Assembly (NCBI GenBank): GCA_039720395.1
Contig: CM077828.1
Span: 23,478,717-23,542,716, forward strand
Source of the DNA: Liquidambar formosana
Lineage: Eukaryota > Streptophyta > Magnoliopsida > Saxifragales > Altingiaceae
Direction of reading: 5' to 3'
DNA length: 64,000 nucleotides
Position numbers and translations under genes: made by a program. Numbering within the stretch: the first letter of the stretch is position 1; the number at the start of each line of letters is the position of its first letter. Positions 1 to 11,429 of this stretch are shown here, piece by piece. The notes below the pieces were generated by a model. The model did not search any database. It saw nothing but the letters and a program-made list of their open reading frames with translations, and was not told the origin of the DNA.

Positions 1-359
1 TCACCACTACTCAAAAACCCCTCCATAGCTGCTGCACAAGATCATCCAACTACCAAAAATCTCTTTTTTTGGGTTTGGGTGATAAGGAAAGCCAAAAATG
101 GTGGTTTCCACCATTTCCACCGCTACTTCCCATATCCACCACCACAAATTTTCTCAAATCCTACCATACACCCTTCCATAAACATCTCTCCCACAGATTT
201 AGGGACTGATTTTGAGGGAAAATCAGTGGGTGAACTTCTGCTTTTGCCTTGGGTAGCATAGGAAGTTAATACAAAAATCTGCTGCTGTTTTACTACATTC
301 TGACTGTCAACTTCACATCTGTTGACAGTCAACTGCTCTCGGATTGACTGGTAACTTTG
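1..359. other. Unassigned sequence at window start
   Basis: No gene or repeat is recognised here. Short overlapping reading frames exist on both strands (79-261 and 123-332), but they shadow each other and show no domain or family resemblance. Confidence 0.3.
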
Positions 360-1544
360 CTGTGTTAAAAAGTAATTTCAAACCTATTAAATTATAATTT
401 AACATGAGTTTATTTTAATGCCACGTTAGTGTATATATTAATTATATTAAATATAGTAAGCATTATAAGACCATGAGAATTAGACGTTGAACCCTTAATG
501 CACCACTTAGCTGGAGAAACTTTTTAGCTTAAGTATGATTTATTGATAAAGAATATTATTGATTTTAGGTTCTGAGTAACATTGAGATTGTTAGGAGTTT
601 GATCGCTTGGATTGTTGAAGGTTTGGCTTGAGGTAAGGGAACTTGCACAATGTATCGCCTTCTTTGATTAAATAAAAATAAATCTGATTTTTGTTCCTCT
701 TTTGTGAGTCAATGATTTATGGACAATTGTTTTCAAAATCGTTTTATTATCAAAGTGTTTATTTCTTATGTACTATGGGTCAAGCAAAAATAGTCATTTA
801 TTGAAATTGTTTTACATATGTATTTGAATCTACATTACTTGTGAAAGATATTTGCCAAATGTTTTTATTGTACAAGTGTCAACTCTGGTTAGATTATTGG
901 TCCGTCCCAGCAGGGGATTCTAATACTGTTGAAAAATTGGTCCGTGCCGGCAGGGGATTCTAATACTGTTGGTCATCAGTACTGATGTAGTGTAAAGTCC
1001 CACGATGATGGACGCATATTGAATTTGAATCTAGCCAGAGGAAATACTTGTATGAACTAATGTTTTATTGATTTGTATTATCGATCAGTGATTTTAAAGT
1101 GATTTATCGAATGAATTGTTATCGAAAGTGTTTCAGTGTCATTGTTTATTAAATTGAAAGCAAGAGAATTACTTCTAAAAGTTTATATGCCTATCGAATT
1201 GAAAGAAATGATTTATTGTAAAACTCTATTGTTTTGTTACTCATGTTTTTTTTTTTAAAAATCAATCGTGCGAATATGCTTGACCTCTTCCTGTATATAT
1301 TGTGTAATGTTTTCTTGCTGAGCGTTATGCTCACCCATTATATTTTTCCCCACAAATGAATAGCTTGATGTGAGTGGCTTCCGCGTACGAAGAGTTAGGA
1401 TGTCGACAGCTTGATCTGCTAGTTTAGTTGAAACTTTATTACAGGTTGATATTGTTAAGTGTCTAGCCTATGTGGGACGTAAACCTATGTGGGTTATGAC
1501 AATTATGTCGCCAAATCCAGTCTTTTGGGTTTGGGGTGTGACAG
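360..1544 (+). mobile_element. LTR-like fragment, possibly Ty3/gypsy
   Basis: The stretch ends in GGGGTGTGACA, a form common at the 3' end of plant Ty3/gypsy LTRs. Its last 290 bases (about 1256-1544) recur at about 4655-5115 with many substitutions, including the segments around TCGTGCGAATATGC and GTCTTTTGGGTTT. Inside it, a unit of about 47 bases (GGTCCGT..CAGGGGATTC) is repeated twice at about 899-972. No primer-binding site or coding domain follows. It could be a solo LTR or an old truncated copy; the left border is a guess. Confidence 0.35.
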
Positions 1545-1572
1545 TATTTAAATGCGCTGTGAGTTTCTTTGC

Positions 1573-1727
1573 ATTCTTAGGTATATATTTTACGTAGGAT
1601 ATGTGAAGAAATCATTCATGTGGAGTGATTTCTACGTAAAATTATCTCCGGGTAGTTTTACTTAAGAAAGCTCGCCGTAAGGATGATTATTTCACATTCT
1701 TACATAAAGTACTTACCTAAGGCATCA
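1573..1727. repeat. Imperfect inverted repeat (foldback, MITE-like)
   Basis: The left arm starting near CTTAGGTATATATTTTACG is imperfectly complementary to the right arm ending near ACTTACCTAAGG. Nested inside are two exact inverted pairs: ATTTTACGTAG (1587-1597) with CTACGTAAAAT (1632-1642), and AGAAATCA (1607-1614) with TGATTTCT (1626-1633). Only structure is seen; no target duplication was identified. Confidence 0.4.
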
Positions 1728-2325
1728 TGTTAGATTTTATTTTCATGTTTTGAATTGTCATATGATATTTTCATCATGGTAATTCATATTTGACATGGTT
1801 TTGATAGTTTTGTGCATGTTAGGGTAATTTGAGCATATATGAGCATATAAGATTTTGTTTCTCTTTTGATTTTTGTTATTTGCATGAGTATTAGGTCATT
1901 ATATGCATATTTAGTATTATGTTCAGATTTGAATTAGGTCTTCTAATGATGATTTGAGCATGAATATGAATGATTTGAGCTTAATAATTGCCCTATAGAA
2001 TATATGAGGTGATTAATTGGTGTTTTCTCGATGTTTCGGGATAATTTACAAATGGTAAGTGGTTCATGGTAAGTCTTGTGTGAATTGTTCTCTTCTCCCC
2101 CCTAGGGTTATTGTCTTTACTTTGGATTAGAAGTCCTAAGTTTCCAAATCACATAAAATTCTGTTTTACTTGGAGTTCTTTTATCTTTTGAATTCAAATC
2201 ACTTTAGAAGTCTATTTGAGTTAGAATTCTATTCTTTCTCAAATACCTACTGTGTGGGGGTTTTTTGTCGCTGCGCATTCTTACGCGTGGACTGTTGTCG
2301 CTGCGCATTCTTACGCGTGGACTGT

Positions 2326-2512
2326 CCCCCCCACTTGAAGGAATTGTTTGTTTGTCCCACATCGGAATGTGGGCGCCTTCCACCCCCCCATATTAGCCTG
2401 AGCGTTTAGTAGTAGTGGTACACCCTTCGCCTATGCTCAGGCTAATATGGGGGGGGTGGAAGGCGCCCACATTCCGATGTGGGACAAACAAACAATTCCT
2501 TCGAGTGGGGGG
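2326..2512. repeat. Large near-perfect inverted repeat, 78-bp arms
   Basis: The arms at 2326-2403 and 2435-2512 are almost perfect reverse complements separated by a 31-base loop. Each contains a CCCACATCGGAATGTGGG palindrome and a homopolymer C or G run. Just upstream, GTCGCTGCGCATTCTTACGC is duplicated in tandem (about 2267-2324). A third copy of the right arm with its loop lies in direct orientation at about 2584-2690. This is a foldback-type repeat; the family was not identified. Confidence 0.75.
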
Positions 2513-2583
2513 GAATGCTAGCGAGTAACTAACCCTCAGTTGGGCGAGCTCAGAGGCGAAATACCCCCACACAAAAAGGCTAG

Positions 2584-2690
2584 AAGTAGTGGTACACCCT
2601 TCGCCTACGCTCAGGCTAATATGGCAGGGTGGGAGGCGCCCACATTCCGATGTGGGACAAACAAACAATACCTTCCGTGGGGGGGGATGC
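2584..2690. repeat. Direct copy of the foldback right arm
   Basis: The sequence from AGTAGTGGTACACCCTTCGC to the G-run repeats 2408-2512 with a few substitutions and small indels. It makes a three-copy cluster with the inverted repeat upstream. Confidence 0.7.
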
Positions 2691-2749
2691 TCTAGAAAGG
2701 GCGATATACCCCCACACACCTACTTTTTCTCAAACTATTTTTGGAAACT

Positions 2750-3620
2750 CCTAAGTTTTAAAACCTTTCTTAAGTTGGAAACTTAGGATTTATAGTTCAT
2801 TGTAAAGGGAGTAATCCCTTCTCAATCGAACTACGTGGACTTTGATCCTTACATTTTTGTATGTAAGGTACGTAGGCGCTCATTTGATTGTCAAGTTTGC
2901 CCTAGGATACTAAGTATCCTAGGTTTTCTTTTTTCTTTTATCCATTTGTCCATCACATATTTGTTAGTGAAGTAGGATGGACCTATGCTTATACATTTAT
3001 CCATCATATATTTGTTAGTGGATAGGATGGATTTGTTTGCTTATTTATTTATCCATCACATATTTGTTAGTGGATAAGATGGATTTGTTTGCTTATGCTC
3101 TCCCTTTCTACTACTTTCCATATCTCTCCTATTTGTTGATGAATGTTTACATGCTTTGTGGATGTTTATTGCTTTATGGATGTTCATGGATGAATGTGGA
3201 TGATTTATGGATGATTCTTTACATATGCATGGTGACTAATTAGGAAGTGATTGAAATAGTCCATATAAATTCAAAGACTCATTTTGGGGCAATGTGGGTG
3301 CCTATAGGATGTTTCCTAGAACCTTCCCACATCGTAACTTAGTCTCCGAATCCTCTCTTGTTTTATTAAGACCTGTTTTTCCTTGATCGGAGTCATGTGT
3401 TTGGTTTTTTAAAGGTTTCCTTTTAAAACTATTTTCACGGTTTTCCTTTTTTCCTTAAAAAATGAGGCGGCGACTTCTTGTTTGTTATGTTTTTGTGAAT
3501 ATTTTAAAAACCAGATTTTTATTAATTTAAATCTCTACAAGTCTTTTTAAAAGAAGGGTGTTCCTTTCCCCCCGATCGAAACCCGTGGTTCAAAGAAACA
3601 ACGGCCATGGCTCTCTAAAA
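2750..3620 (+). mobile_element. Probable Ty3/gypsy (Tat/Ogre-like) LTR remnant
   Basis: The stretch contains CGAACTACGTGG..TTGATCC, then TACGTAGGCGC, then GGCGGCGACTTCTTG and a terminal region with CGATCGAAACCCG. This resembles the layout of Tat-lineage LTRs as I remember them. No coding domain is present. A tandem repeat of about 55-60 bases in roughly three copies (TCCATCACATATTTGTTAGTGG) occupies 2940-3100. The assignment is by general resemblance only. Confidence 0.3.
2940..3100. repeat. Tandem repeat, about 55-60 bp x 3
   Basis: Three successive units share CCATCA(C/T)ATATTTGTTAGTG followed by GATGGA and a T-rich tail. They differ by a few substitutions. Confidence 0.7.
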
Positions 3621-4030
3621 AACATTCAATCAATTACATGGAATTTCATGATGAAGAAATCCTTCATTTTCCAATTCCAATCAGTTACATGGAATTTCAA
3701 TTAGTTACATGCAATGTAACTAATATTACAAAAAATTTCAGAAACCCCATTACCCCAAAATCGTTTAATTAGTTACACGAACAACAAAAATCCCCAAATT
3801 CAGAAACCCAAAATCAAACAAACCCAATGTAACTAATGGGTCCAAAACGAAGGAACCCTCAGTTACATGGAATTTCAATAAAAACCCCCAAAATCAGAAA
3901 TCCCCAAAATTAGAAATCAAAACCCAAAATCAAACAAACCCAATGTAACTAATGGGTCCAAAACGAAGGAACCCTCAGTTACATGGAACTTCAATAAAAA
4001 ACCTCAAAAACAGAAATAAAAAAACCCTAG
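3620..4030. repeat. Degenerate repeats with AGTTACATGGAATTTC units
   Basis: AGTTACATGGAATTTC and its variants recur at least five times. A block of about 116 bp, containing CCAATGTAACTAATGGGTCC, is duplicated with starts near 3823 and 3939. Nothing coding is seen. Confidence 0.6.
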
Positions 4031-4654
4031 GTTTAGTTACGTAGACGGCAAAAATCCGTTCAAAAGGAACGAACTCTCCAACAATCCAACACAATCACAG
4101 AAGGGAAATGAAATCTTACGTTTTTTTTGCCATATTTTTTCACCGATTGTTGATGTGGGAAAATCATCTTCGAATGTGCAGAATTAGTTACACGATGAGT
4201 TACTGATCAGAACGATGGTGGAAGAGTTACACGACGAACACACTGCTGCTCGTCTTCTCTCTCGACAGGTATGATGAGGCCATTTTTCTCTGGTTGATGA
4301 TGTCCAACGAACTTCGGGCACAACGATGTTGGAAGAGTTACACCGGAGATTCAGGCCATTCTTCTCTCTCGACGGGTACAATGAGCCTAGTCGATTTGCA
4401 CCAGAGATTCACCGGCGTCTCCATTGTGCACCGGAGGTAAGCGCATGCCGTGTTTAACAGGGTTTCTTGCACAATAAGCGGGTCGTGTTTGATGGGGCTG
4501 TTGTGTTTTTATTTTCCCCTTAAATGTATTGTTGAGAAGGGTATGTTGGTCTTTTGCACAATCATGTGTACCTAAGGCTTGAAGAGTTTTTCGGGATATA
4601 CCTATGGCTGCAATAGTCCACATTTGTGGACTGGAGCCCAAACGCCCATTTTTT

Positions 4655-5115
4655 AAATCAATCGTGCGAATATGCTTGACTTCTTCTTGTATATATTGTG
4701 TAATGTTTTCTTGCTGAGCTTTAAGCTCACCCCTTATATTTTTCTCCACAGATGATTAGCTTGATGAGAGTGGCTTCCGCGTACAAAGAGTTAGGGCGTC
4801 GATGGTTTGTTTTGCTAGTTTAATTAGAATTTTTATTTTAGTAGTTAGAAGAATTGTTTTATTATTTCAGTGTACGTTGTAGTAGGTTATTAGAGATGAC
4901 AATTTATTTTGATGGATATGGATTTATCTAGTTATTTCAATTATTGTTGAAACTTTAGTTATGCTATGGCTTGAATGTTATTGTGGATGGACTATTGGAG
5001 ACAACTTTATCATAGGTTGATATTGTTAAGTAGTCTAACTTATTTGGGACGTAGTCCTATGTGGGTTATAACAATCATATCGCCAAATTCAGTCTTTTGG
5101 GTTTAGGGTATGACA
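4655..5115 (+). mobile_element. Second copy of the LTR-like fragment
   Basis: It shares about 290 bases in two blocks with 1256-1544 and ends GGGTATGACA. The extra bases between the shared blocks (about 4800-5010) are specific to this copy. The two copies lie about 3.5 kb apart in direct orientation. No primer-binding or polypurine site is visible between them, so they need not belong to one element. Confidence 0.35.
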
Positions 5116-5199
5116 AAGGCACCTTTTACTGTTGATTCAACGATGCAATCCCCATTTTACCCTCGTCAGCATTTCATTTTACAAACCACCCAGCACTGA

Positions 5200-8100
5200 G
5201 ACATTCAACCCATACGGCTATATGCCCATTCCTCTCCCCTAGCTCTTCACCTACCTGTACGTTTCTCTGCAATCTTGTTCCTTATTTTTGTGAAGCATAT
5301 TCGAGAAGCTTCTCTAAGAAAAATACCCCACAGCCCATTTTACTCTCTTCTTCTTTCTCTACCCTCGTCACTCTCTCTCTCTTTCATCTCTACACCACCG
5401 GCAATGGCATATAGGAGCAAAGTGGCCACGGCAATGGAGTCGGGCTATGGTCTTCTCTGCATCTCCTTGCGGTCTGGTATCTTTTTCCTTTTTTGAGATC
5501 TACTTCGTGTTTTTTTCTTTCTTTTTTTTGTACAATTTGGGGTTTTAAGTTTTATTCTACAATTTGAGAGGCTATTCTCTTGGCTAAATGTTTTAGATTT
5601 CACTTGATTTATAAGGTTTCGGATTCACATGGTTTGATTCTTAGGTCGCATCCATAGTAGTGAGAAAGCTTTACCCACCTATCTATTCTTACAAGTAGAA
5701 ACACCACATCCACAGCAAAAGGAGAGAGAACCTGGTTAGGGTTTTTTCTGTCTCAGGTGAGGTATTCTCCACATTTGCTTTTTCTTCATTTGCTTAAAAG
5801 GAGAGATATTAAGCGGGTTAGGTAATATAGATCCTGTTAATCTTTCGTAGTTTATTAGAATTTGGGCTTCTTGTATGTTTATTTATAAGTAAGAGGAATA
5901 TTAATCGTTTAGAATCCTTAGATCTCGTTCAATTTTATCTTATTTTTGTTGATTTTTTGGGTTCCTATATGTAGAGGTAATTCTGGTTCAGTGCACGTTC
6001 TATTCTGATATTTTTTTTCTTTTGTTCTTGGTCTTATTTGGTGTACAACAATTTTTTTTTGACATGCTTAGCTTGTGATAAAATGTGATCATGGTTTTAT
6101 TTTTTTGCCTGAATTTTTTTTCTTCCTTACTAATACTGCTGTGTTTTTTTTTTTTTGGGCAAATTTTTTCTTTCTTTGCCTTGACGACCAGGTGCTGATT
6201 TTTTCTCCCCTTCTTTGCCTTGACGGCCAACTGGTGAGTTTTAATTTCCCCCCTCTTGTGCATCTATCATATATTTTTTTTATATAATTAATATCAAACA
6301 ATGGAAATGTGTTTCTATTGACTGTAATCTATGATTTTGTAAGCATTGCGTTACTTTTATTGCTCATTTCAGATCTACAAATATGTGTATCATGATGTCA
6401 TTTGACCTTAAGACTGCAAAAGCATCTCGACTATTTTAAAATTCCCGTTGGTCACCAAATCTTTCTCTTCTTCGATTATGAAGCTTATGCTACCTATCAC
6501 TTTAGTTGGGGATTTTTATATCTTAATGATTTAGCTTGTTGGTTGCCTTTAATCTTTTCTTCAATTTACTATGGAATCAATTTTTGTAGCTTCTTTGATT
6601 ATTGGATTTCATTAGTTATACAATCAGTTATAAATTTTCATTTCTAATTTGCATGGTTTCATCTGGTTGTTAATTAGAGTTTATATTCATAAATTTAGTT
6701 TAAATTGATTGTTCTCTTATCTAATTATTAATTTGATAAATTACAAAAGTATTGAATAAATTAAGTATGCTGATTGCATTTCTACACGGTCCCCTCAAGT
6801 TCGACCCCTTTGTTTCTTTTCACTTTTCCATGTATTAATTTATAAATATTATTTGGAGTGTTACTACACATTTTAATTTGATTGTGGTTTGAGTTTGGTG
6901 TAGTTTAAGGGAAATTCATCATCAAGAGGGAATTGCATGATATGAGGATGGAGAAACTATTGTGTGGAATGAACACAATCCATCAATTGCACATGCATAT
7001 GGTATGAAATTGCATTATTTGTCGACAGAGGAGAGCCCTATCTTTGTAATTTTGAGTTTGATTTTAGAAAGCTTTATTTACAACCATTTTTACCCCCTTT
7101 GCTTAGTTCTTTATTTGTAATATGATGATACCATCTGTCTAATAGATTGTAAAAGAACTAAATTGCTTGGAAGTATTCTTACTGAAAAATTCAACTATCC
7201 ATTTTTCTCTCTTTTTCCTAATGGCCTATTTTTATTTTATTCTTTAGTGGGTTTCATTGTCTTTGTTTGTTTGATTGTACTCAATTTAGTTTATTTCTTT
7301 TTTATGTTTTTTTTTTTTTTAGTTCTTTTTTTTAAAAATCTTTTCTTGATTCCTTGGAAGTATTCTTACACATAGCAATCATGTCAAAGGAGCTTATCAA
7401 AGAAAAAAGAGTGGAGAATCTTACGTAAAAGAATTAAGAATATGACAATTAATATTCTTAGCTGGTATTAATTTTTTGATGTTTTTTGTTATTAACTAGA
7501 TGCTTACCAATTCAAGGTTTATTATGGAGGATCACATTTCTTGGACTTATTGCTTGACAAGGAAGACCAAAACTGGTAAGTCAAGTAGCATAACATAGGG
7601 GCCAAAAGTGGATTTGCATTGGATGGAGACTGAAAACACTCTTATGTTTAGTGTGGTTCAGAAGCTTGGCCAGAAATTGAGTTGGGCTTTCCTGGATTTG
7701 ATTTTGAATTGGAGCTAGGTTTGCTTTATTGTAAAGTAGAAACAATTGTAAAGTAGAAACAAAGAAAAAGACTTTAAAACTCTCTATAAGTCCAAAATTT
7801 TATTATTAGGCAAAGGGTTTGGTTTTTCTTAGCTCCTTTGCATTACATGTTGGTACTCCCTGCTGACTTTGTATTTGAATCTGGAACAAAACTAATATAT
7901 GATTTTTTTTTTTTTAGGGTTCTAATAAATGATATCATTTTTTTAGTTTTGAGTTATATGCATCTACTTCCAGCTTGCATCTTTAATTTTTTTTCTTTTT
8001 TTTTTTATAATTTTTTTTCTATATTTTTGTTTTTTCTCCTTCTCTTTACAGGTATGGTATTGTAATCAGCCAGGGGAACTTGAGTTGTTTGCTTCCCTGA

Positions 8101-8500
8101 TTTTGTCAGTTGAGGTGGGGTGCTTTAATGTAATGATTTTTTTTTTTTTTTTAGAAAGGTATGATTTCAACGATGGTTGCTAGAGTTTGAGTGCATAAAT
8201 GCGTGAGATGCTGCTATGCAGAGGTGGGAAGTATTAGAGTTATTTCTTCAGTTTCCGCTTGGCATTGTATTGTTTAGAGAGCCAATGCCTCAAGAGGGTA
8301 GCTGTTTTGAAGTCTTGAATGTTGAAGTTTTGGTGAAGTTGAGTGGAGGTCCAATGCATATGGAGGGGTCAATGTAGCTGGGTGGCTCCATGGGTGGTTC
8401 TTTCCTTTATGGGGTGTCATGTGAAGGGTAGTCATCTCTCTAATACTTTGCCTCTTACTGAAGGGTGAATTAATATTGTTTACCATATCAAAGGTCATGA
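5200..8500 (+). other. T-rich stretch, possible decayed or non-coding transcription unit
   Basis: A CT-rich leader-like stretch (about 5330-5400) precedes an ATG at 5404 with a short reading frame of about 25 codons (MAYRSKVATAMESGYG) that ends at a plausible donor, TCTG|GTATCT, near 5475. Downstream DNA is strongly T-biased with many runs of T, as plant introns are on their sense strand. No later exon with a recognisable domain was found. It may be a long non-coding RNA, a decayed gene, or simply AT-rich DNA. Confidence 0.2.
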
Positions 8501-9069
8501 GAGAAAAAACAGAGCAAAAACATGTAATGCATAGAGTATAATCAAAAGGTAAATCAAAGGTGTTTCGGAGTCTAGAAATTTTTTTTTTTAATTAGTGTCA
8601 TATGAAGGTTAGCCTTATTTTGTTGACTATTTGGGTTTTGGGTTGTGTATTGTTGATAGGCTCCCTTTTGGACGTGGGTAGTTTTGGGGGTTGCTTTGTT
8701 TTGGTAAATTACATATTGATCTTTTTCTACTGGCAATTCCCCAAAACATCAAACTTCATAGCACAAATCACAAATTGGCAAATAACATTAAGTATGTGCA
8801 TAGCACAATCAGAAGGCAAATCAATGGCAAATACCAATATGCACGTGCCTTGCATGTGACTCTTTCCTAGTTTTTATTAAAGGTCACTAAGTAATAGCAG
8901 TTGGATTTTTGTGGGTTTTTTGAGGCAGGCCATAGTAGAGTTCCTATTCACAGGTGAGTGTCCAAATGCATATACATTGAATTCCTTGCAATCAATTAAA
9001 ACCAATTTTTCTTAAAAATAAAATATAATATAATATAATGAGACCAATTATCTCAGTGAGTGCAAGGAA

Positions 9070-9140
9070 AGGTAATTTAGAGCAAATGAGTCTGATGGAA
9101 GTGCTAATTTAGAGCAAATGAGTCTGATGAAAGTGCCTTA
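9070..9140. repeat. Short tandem duplication, about 34 bp x 2
   Basis: TAATTTAGAGCAAATGAGTC followed by TGATG(G/A)AAGTGC occurs twice in a row with one difference. Confidence 0.6.
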
Positions 9141-9175
9141 ACACGTGCAAGATTTGCTTTCAAAAGTGAGATAGA

Positions 9176-9913
9176 AATTACAAAATCACTAGCCAAACAA
9201 TGTAGGAGTACAAAAGGAATAAACCTGTAAGACTATATTTGTTTAATTGGAACGGATTGGATGAGAGTAAAATTTGATTTTCTATATTTGTTTAATTGGA
9301 ATGGATTTGATGATAATAAAATTTGATTCCATACTTAAAATAGTTTGAAATGGAAAGAAATTTGAAAAGATTGTTCAAATTTGTTGTTTGATTCTATTTT
9401 AATTTAAATTGTCTCATTTAAATGAATGGAATGTCTATTTCATTCCAGCTAAATAAACATAGCCTGAGGATATCTTAGTTTGTTTCTGTCCTTACGGTCC
9501 TTATACCCAAGGAAGTAAAAGTAAAAGTGGAAGTGAAAAATATTTACTTCAAATCCTACATGCACTTGGCAAAATAAAAAAATAAAAAAAAAGTCTAACA
9601 CGCAAGAAACCAATCACCAACTCGATTTTTCCCGGTGGATTATGGAATGCAATCAAGTGGACGATTGACATATTTAAGATTTTGAAGCCAAGGATTAGAT
9701 GGACCAAATATTATTGATTCTTATGATTACATTTTATTATATTATACCTTGCCGTCTAGTCCCTTTGCAATCAAGTAGACGATTGACTTATTTAAGATTT
9801 TCGTGCTCAATTCTTACGTCCTATTCCTGCGTGGGATACGCACTTGCATTCAAGAGGATTGCACTCATTTTTTTCTTCCACCCAGAAATAAAAAAGCTGA
9901 ACAATAATTAAAT
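9176..9913. repeat. Dispersed host repeat R1, left part
   Basis: This matches 21146-21960 over most of its length (for example AAATCACTAGCCAAACAATG, and the final AACAATAATTAAAT). It is interrupted at 9914 by the copia element and resumes after 15509. Further related segments lie at 15530-16160 and 24500-25150. The best-preserved continuation, at 24.5-25.3 kb, lies immediately upstream of the receptor kinase gene, so these may be decayed copies of that gene's 5' flank. Confidence 0.65.
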
Positions 9914-10156
9914 TGTTATGAATATTAAACATTGAGTGGACATTGAGTGAATGTCCACACCCCCTCCACTTTGTGATAATGAGAACACCATCATAAGTGG
10001 GTTAGGTAATCCCATCATGAGGAATAAATACAAACAAAGATAAAAGGGGAAGGGGAGAAAGAAGAGAGGATGTATTCGGAGAGAAAGAAGAGAAAGGAGA
10101 TGAATGAGAAATTTTATTCTCCTCATAACTTGTTCTAAATTCTTGGTTTTATAACA
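9914..10156 (+). repeat. 5' LTR of the copia element
   Basis: 243 bp, TG..CA termini. It differs from the 3' LTR at four positions: three A/G changes and one C/A change. Confidence 0.96.
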
Positions 10157-10247
10157 CGTTATCAGTACGAATTGCTCAAGGAATTTGTAAGCAATATCAT
10201 ACTATCAGCATCTTCGTTTTTAACCAATTTGGTTGTACACTCCGACA

Positions 10248-11303
10248 ATGTCCAACCTTACGAAACTTGAGTTTGCCGCCCTTGATATTTCGGGAAAGAA
10301 TTATTTGTCTTGGATTCTTGATGCTGAAATCCATCTTACTGCAATGAATTTGGGTAATACAATTCAGCAAGAAAATCAAGCGTCCCTGCAGGATCGCGCC
10401 AAGGCATTGATTTTTCTTCGCCATCACCTTGATGAGGGGTTAAAAACAGAATATCTCACAGTAAAGGACCCTCTTACCTTATGGAATGACTTGAAAGATA
10501 GATATGACCACCAGAAAACTGTCATTATTCCAAAAGCTCGTTATGATTGGATACACCTGAGGTTGCAAGATTTCAAAACAATTGCTGAGTATAACTCAGC
10601 ATTATTCAAAATCAGCTCCCAATTGAAATTATGTGGAGAAAAAGTAACAGAAGAAGACATGTTAGAAAAAACGTATTCTACATTTCATGCCTCGAATGTG
10701 CTCCTGCAGCAGCAATATCGAGAGCGTAGATTTTCAAAATATTCTGAATTGATATCATGTCTTCTCGTTGCTGAACAAAACAACGAGCTTTTACTGAAAA
10801 ATCACCAATCCCGTCCAACCGGTTCTGCAGCATTCCCTGAAGTGAATGCAACATCGTCTCGTGGTCGTGGACGAGGTCGCGGACATGGCCATAGTCGTGG
10901 TCGTGGGTATGGTCGCGGTCGTGGGCGAAATAATTATTCACAACGTGGTGGTTATAATAATTATTCAGGTGGTCGCCACAATAAAACCACATCATACCAC
11001 CAGAAGTGGTCCACCAATGTAGCCAAACAAGAAAGAGAGAAAAATCAAAGGCCTGAGCAGTATGAAAATATTTGCTTTAGTTGTGGTATGAAAGGGCATT
11101 GGTCGCGTACCTGTCGTACGCCTAATCATTTGGTCAAACTTTACCAAGCCTCAATCAAGAAGAAAGGCAAGAAAGTAGAAACAAATTTTATTGATCACAA
11201 TGACCCCGTGGATATAACTCATTTAGATGTTTCAGACTTCTTTGAAGAGCCTAATGGAAAAATTGACCATTTAATTGGTGATGGAAATGTCCACATCAAT
11301 TAA
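10248..11303 (+). CDS. copia Gag (capsid/nucleocapsid) protein
   Basis: A 351-residue open frame from ATG 10248 (MSNLTKLEF). The frame is open slightly upstream from a TTG, but the ATG gives the usual Gag N-terminus. The N-terminal part fits the retrotransposon Gag (UBN2-type) domain with the LWNDLKDRYDHQKTVIIPKA region. An Arg/Gly-rich segment (RGRGRGRGHG) follows. The CCHC zinc knuckle C-x2-C-x4-H-x4-C is intact (CFSCGMKGHW..C at 11073-11114). The product would form the particle that packages element RNA. It ends with TAA, 126 bp before the pol frame opens. Confidence 0.93.
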   Translation: MSNLTKLEFAALDISGKNYLSWILDAEIHLTAMNLGNTIQQENQASLQDRAKALIFLRHHLDEGLKTEYLTVKDPLTLWNDLKDRYDHQKTVIIPKARYDWIHLRLQDFKTIAEYNSALFKISSQLKLCGEKVTEEDMLEKTYSTFHASNVLLQQQYRERRFSKYSELISCLLVAEQNNELLLKNHQSRPTGSAAFPEVNATSSRGRGRGRGHGHSRGRGYGRGRGRNNYSQRGGYNNYSGGRHNKTTSYHQKWSTNVAKQEREKNQRPEQYENICFSCGMKGHWSRTCRTPNHLVKLYQASIKKKGKKVETNFIDHNDPVDITHLDVSDFFEEPNGKIDHLIGDGNVHIN

Positions 11304-11429
11304 CGTTATTACCTTTTTCTATTTTCTTATTATCAATAAGAATGTTATTTCATATGCATTTTATTTTCATATTTTATCTATTTGTCTATTTATTTTTAGA
11401 CTCAAATTTATATATTTTCATGAAAAGGT

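Noticed and set aside
3620..4030. Possible CRISPR-like array of AGTTACATGG units
   Set aside because: Spacing and unit sequence are irregular, and the context is a plant nuclear genome. It is a degenerate tandem repeat.
1256..5115. One intact Ty3/gypsy element bounded by the two LTR-like copies
   Set aside because: No primer-binding site, polypurine tract, coding domain or matching target duplication was seen between the two copies.
10678..10995. His/Asp-rich minus-strand frame opposite copia gag
   Set aside because: Antisense shadow of the Arg/Gly-rich gag codons.
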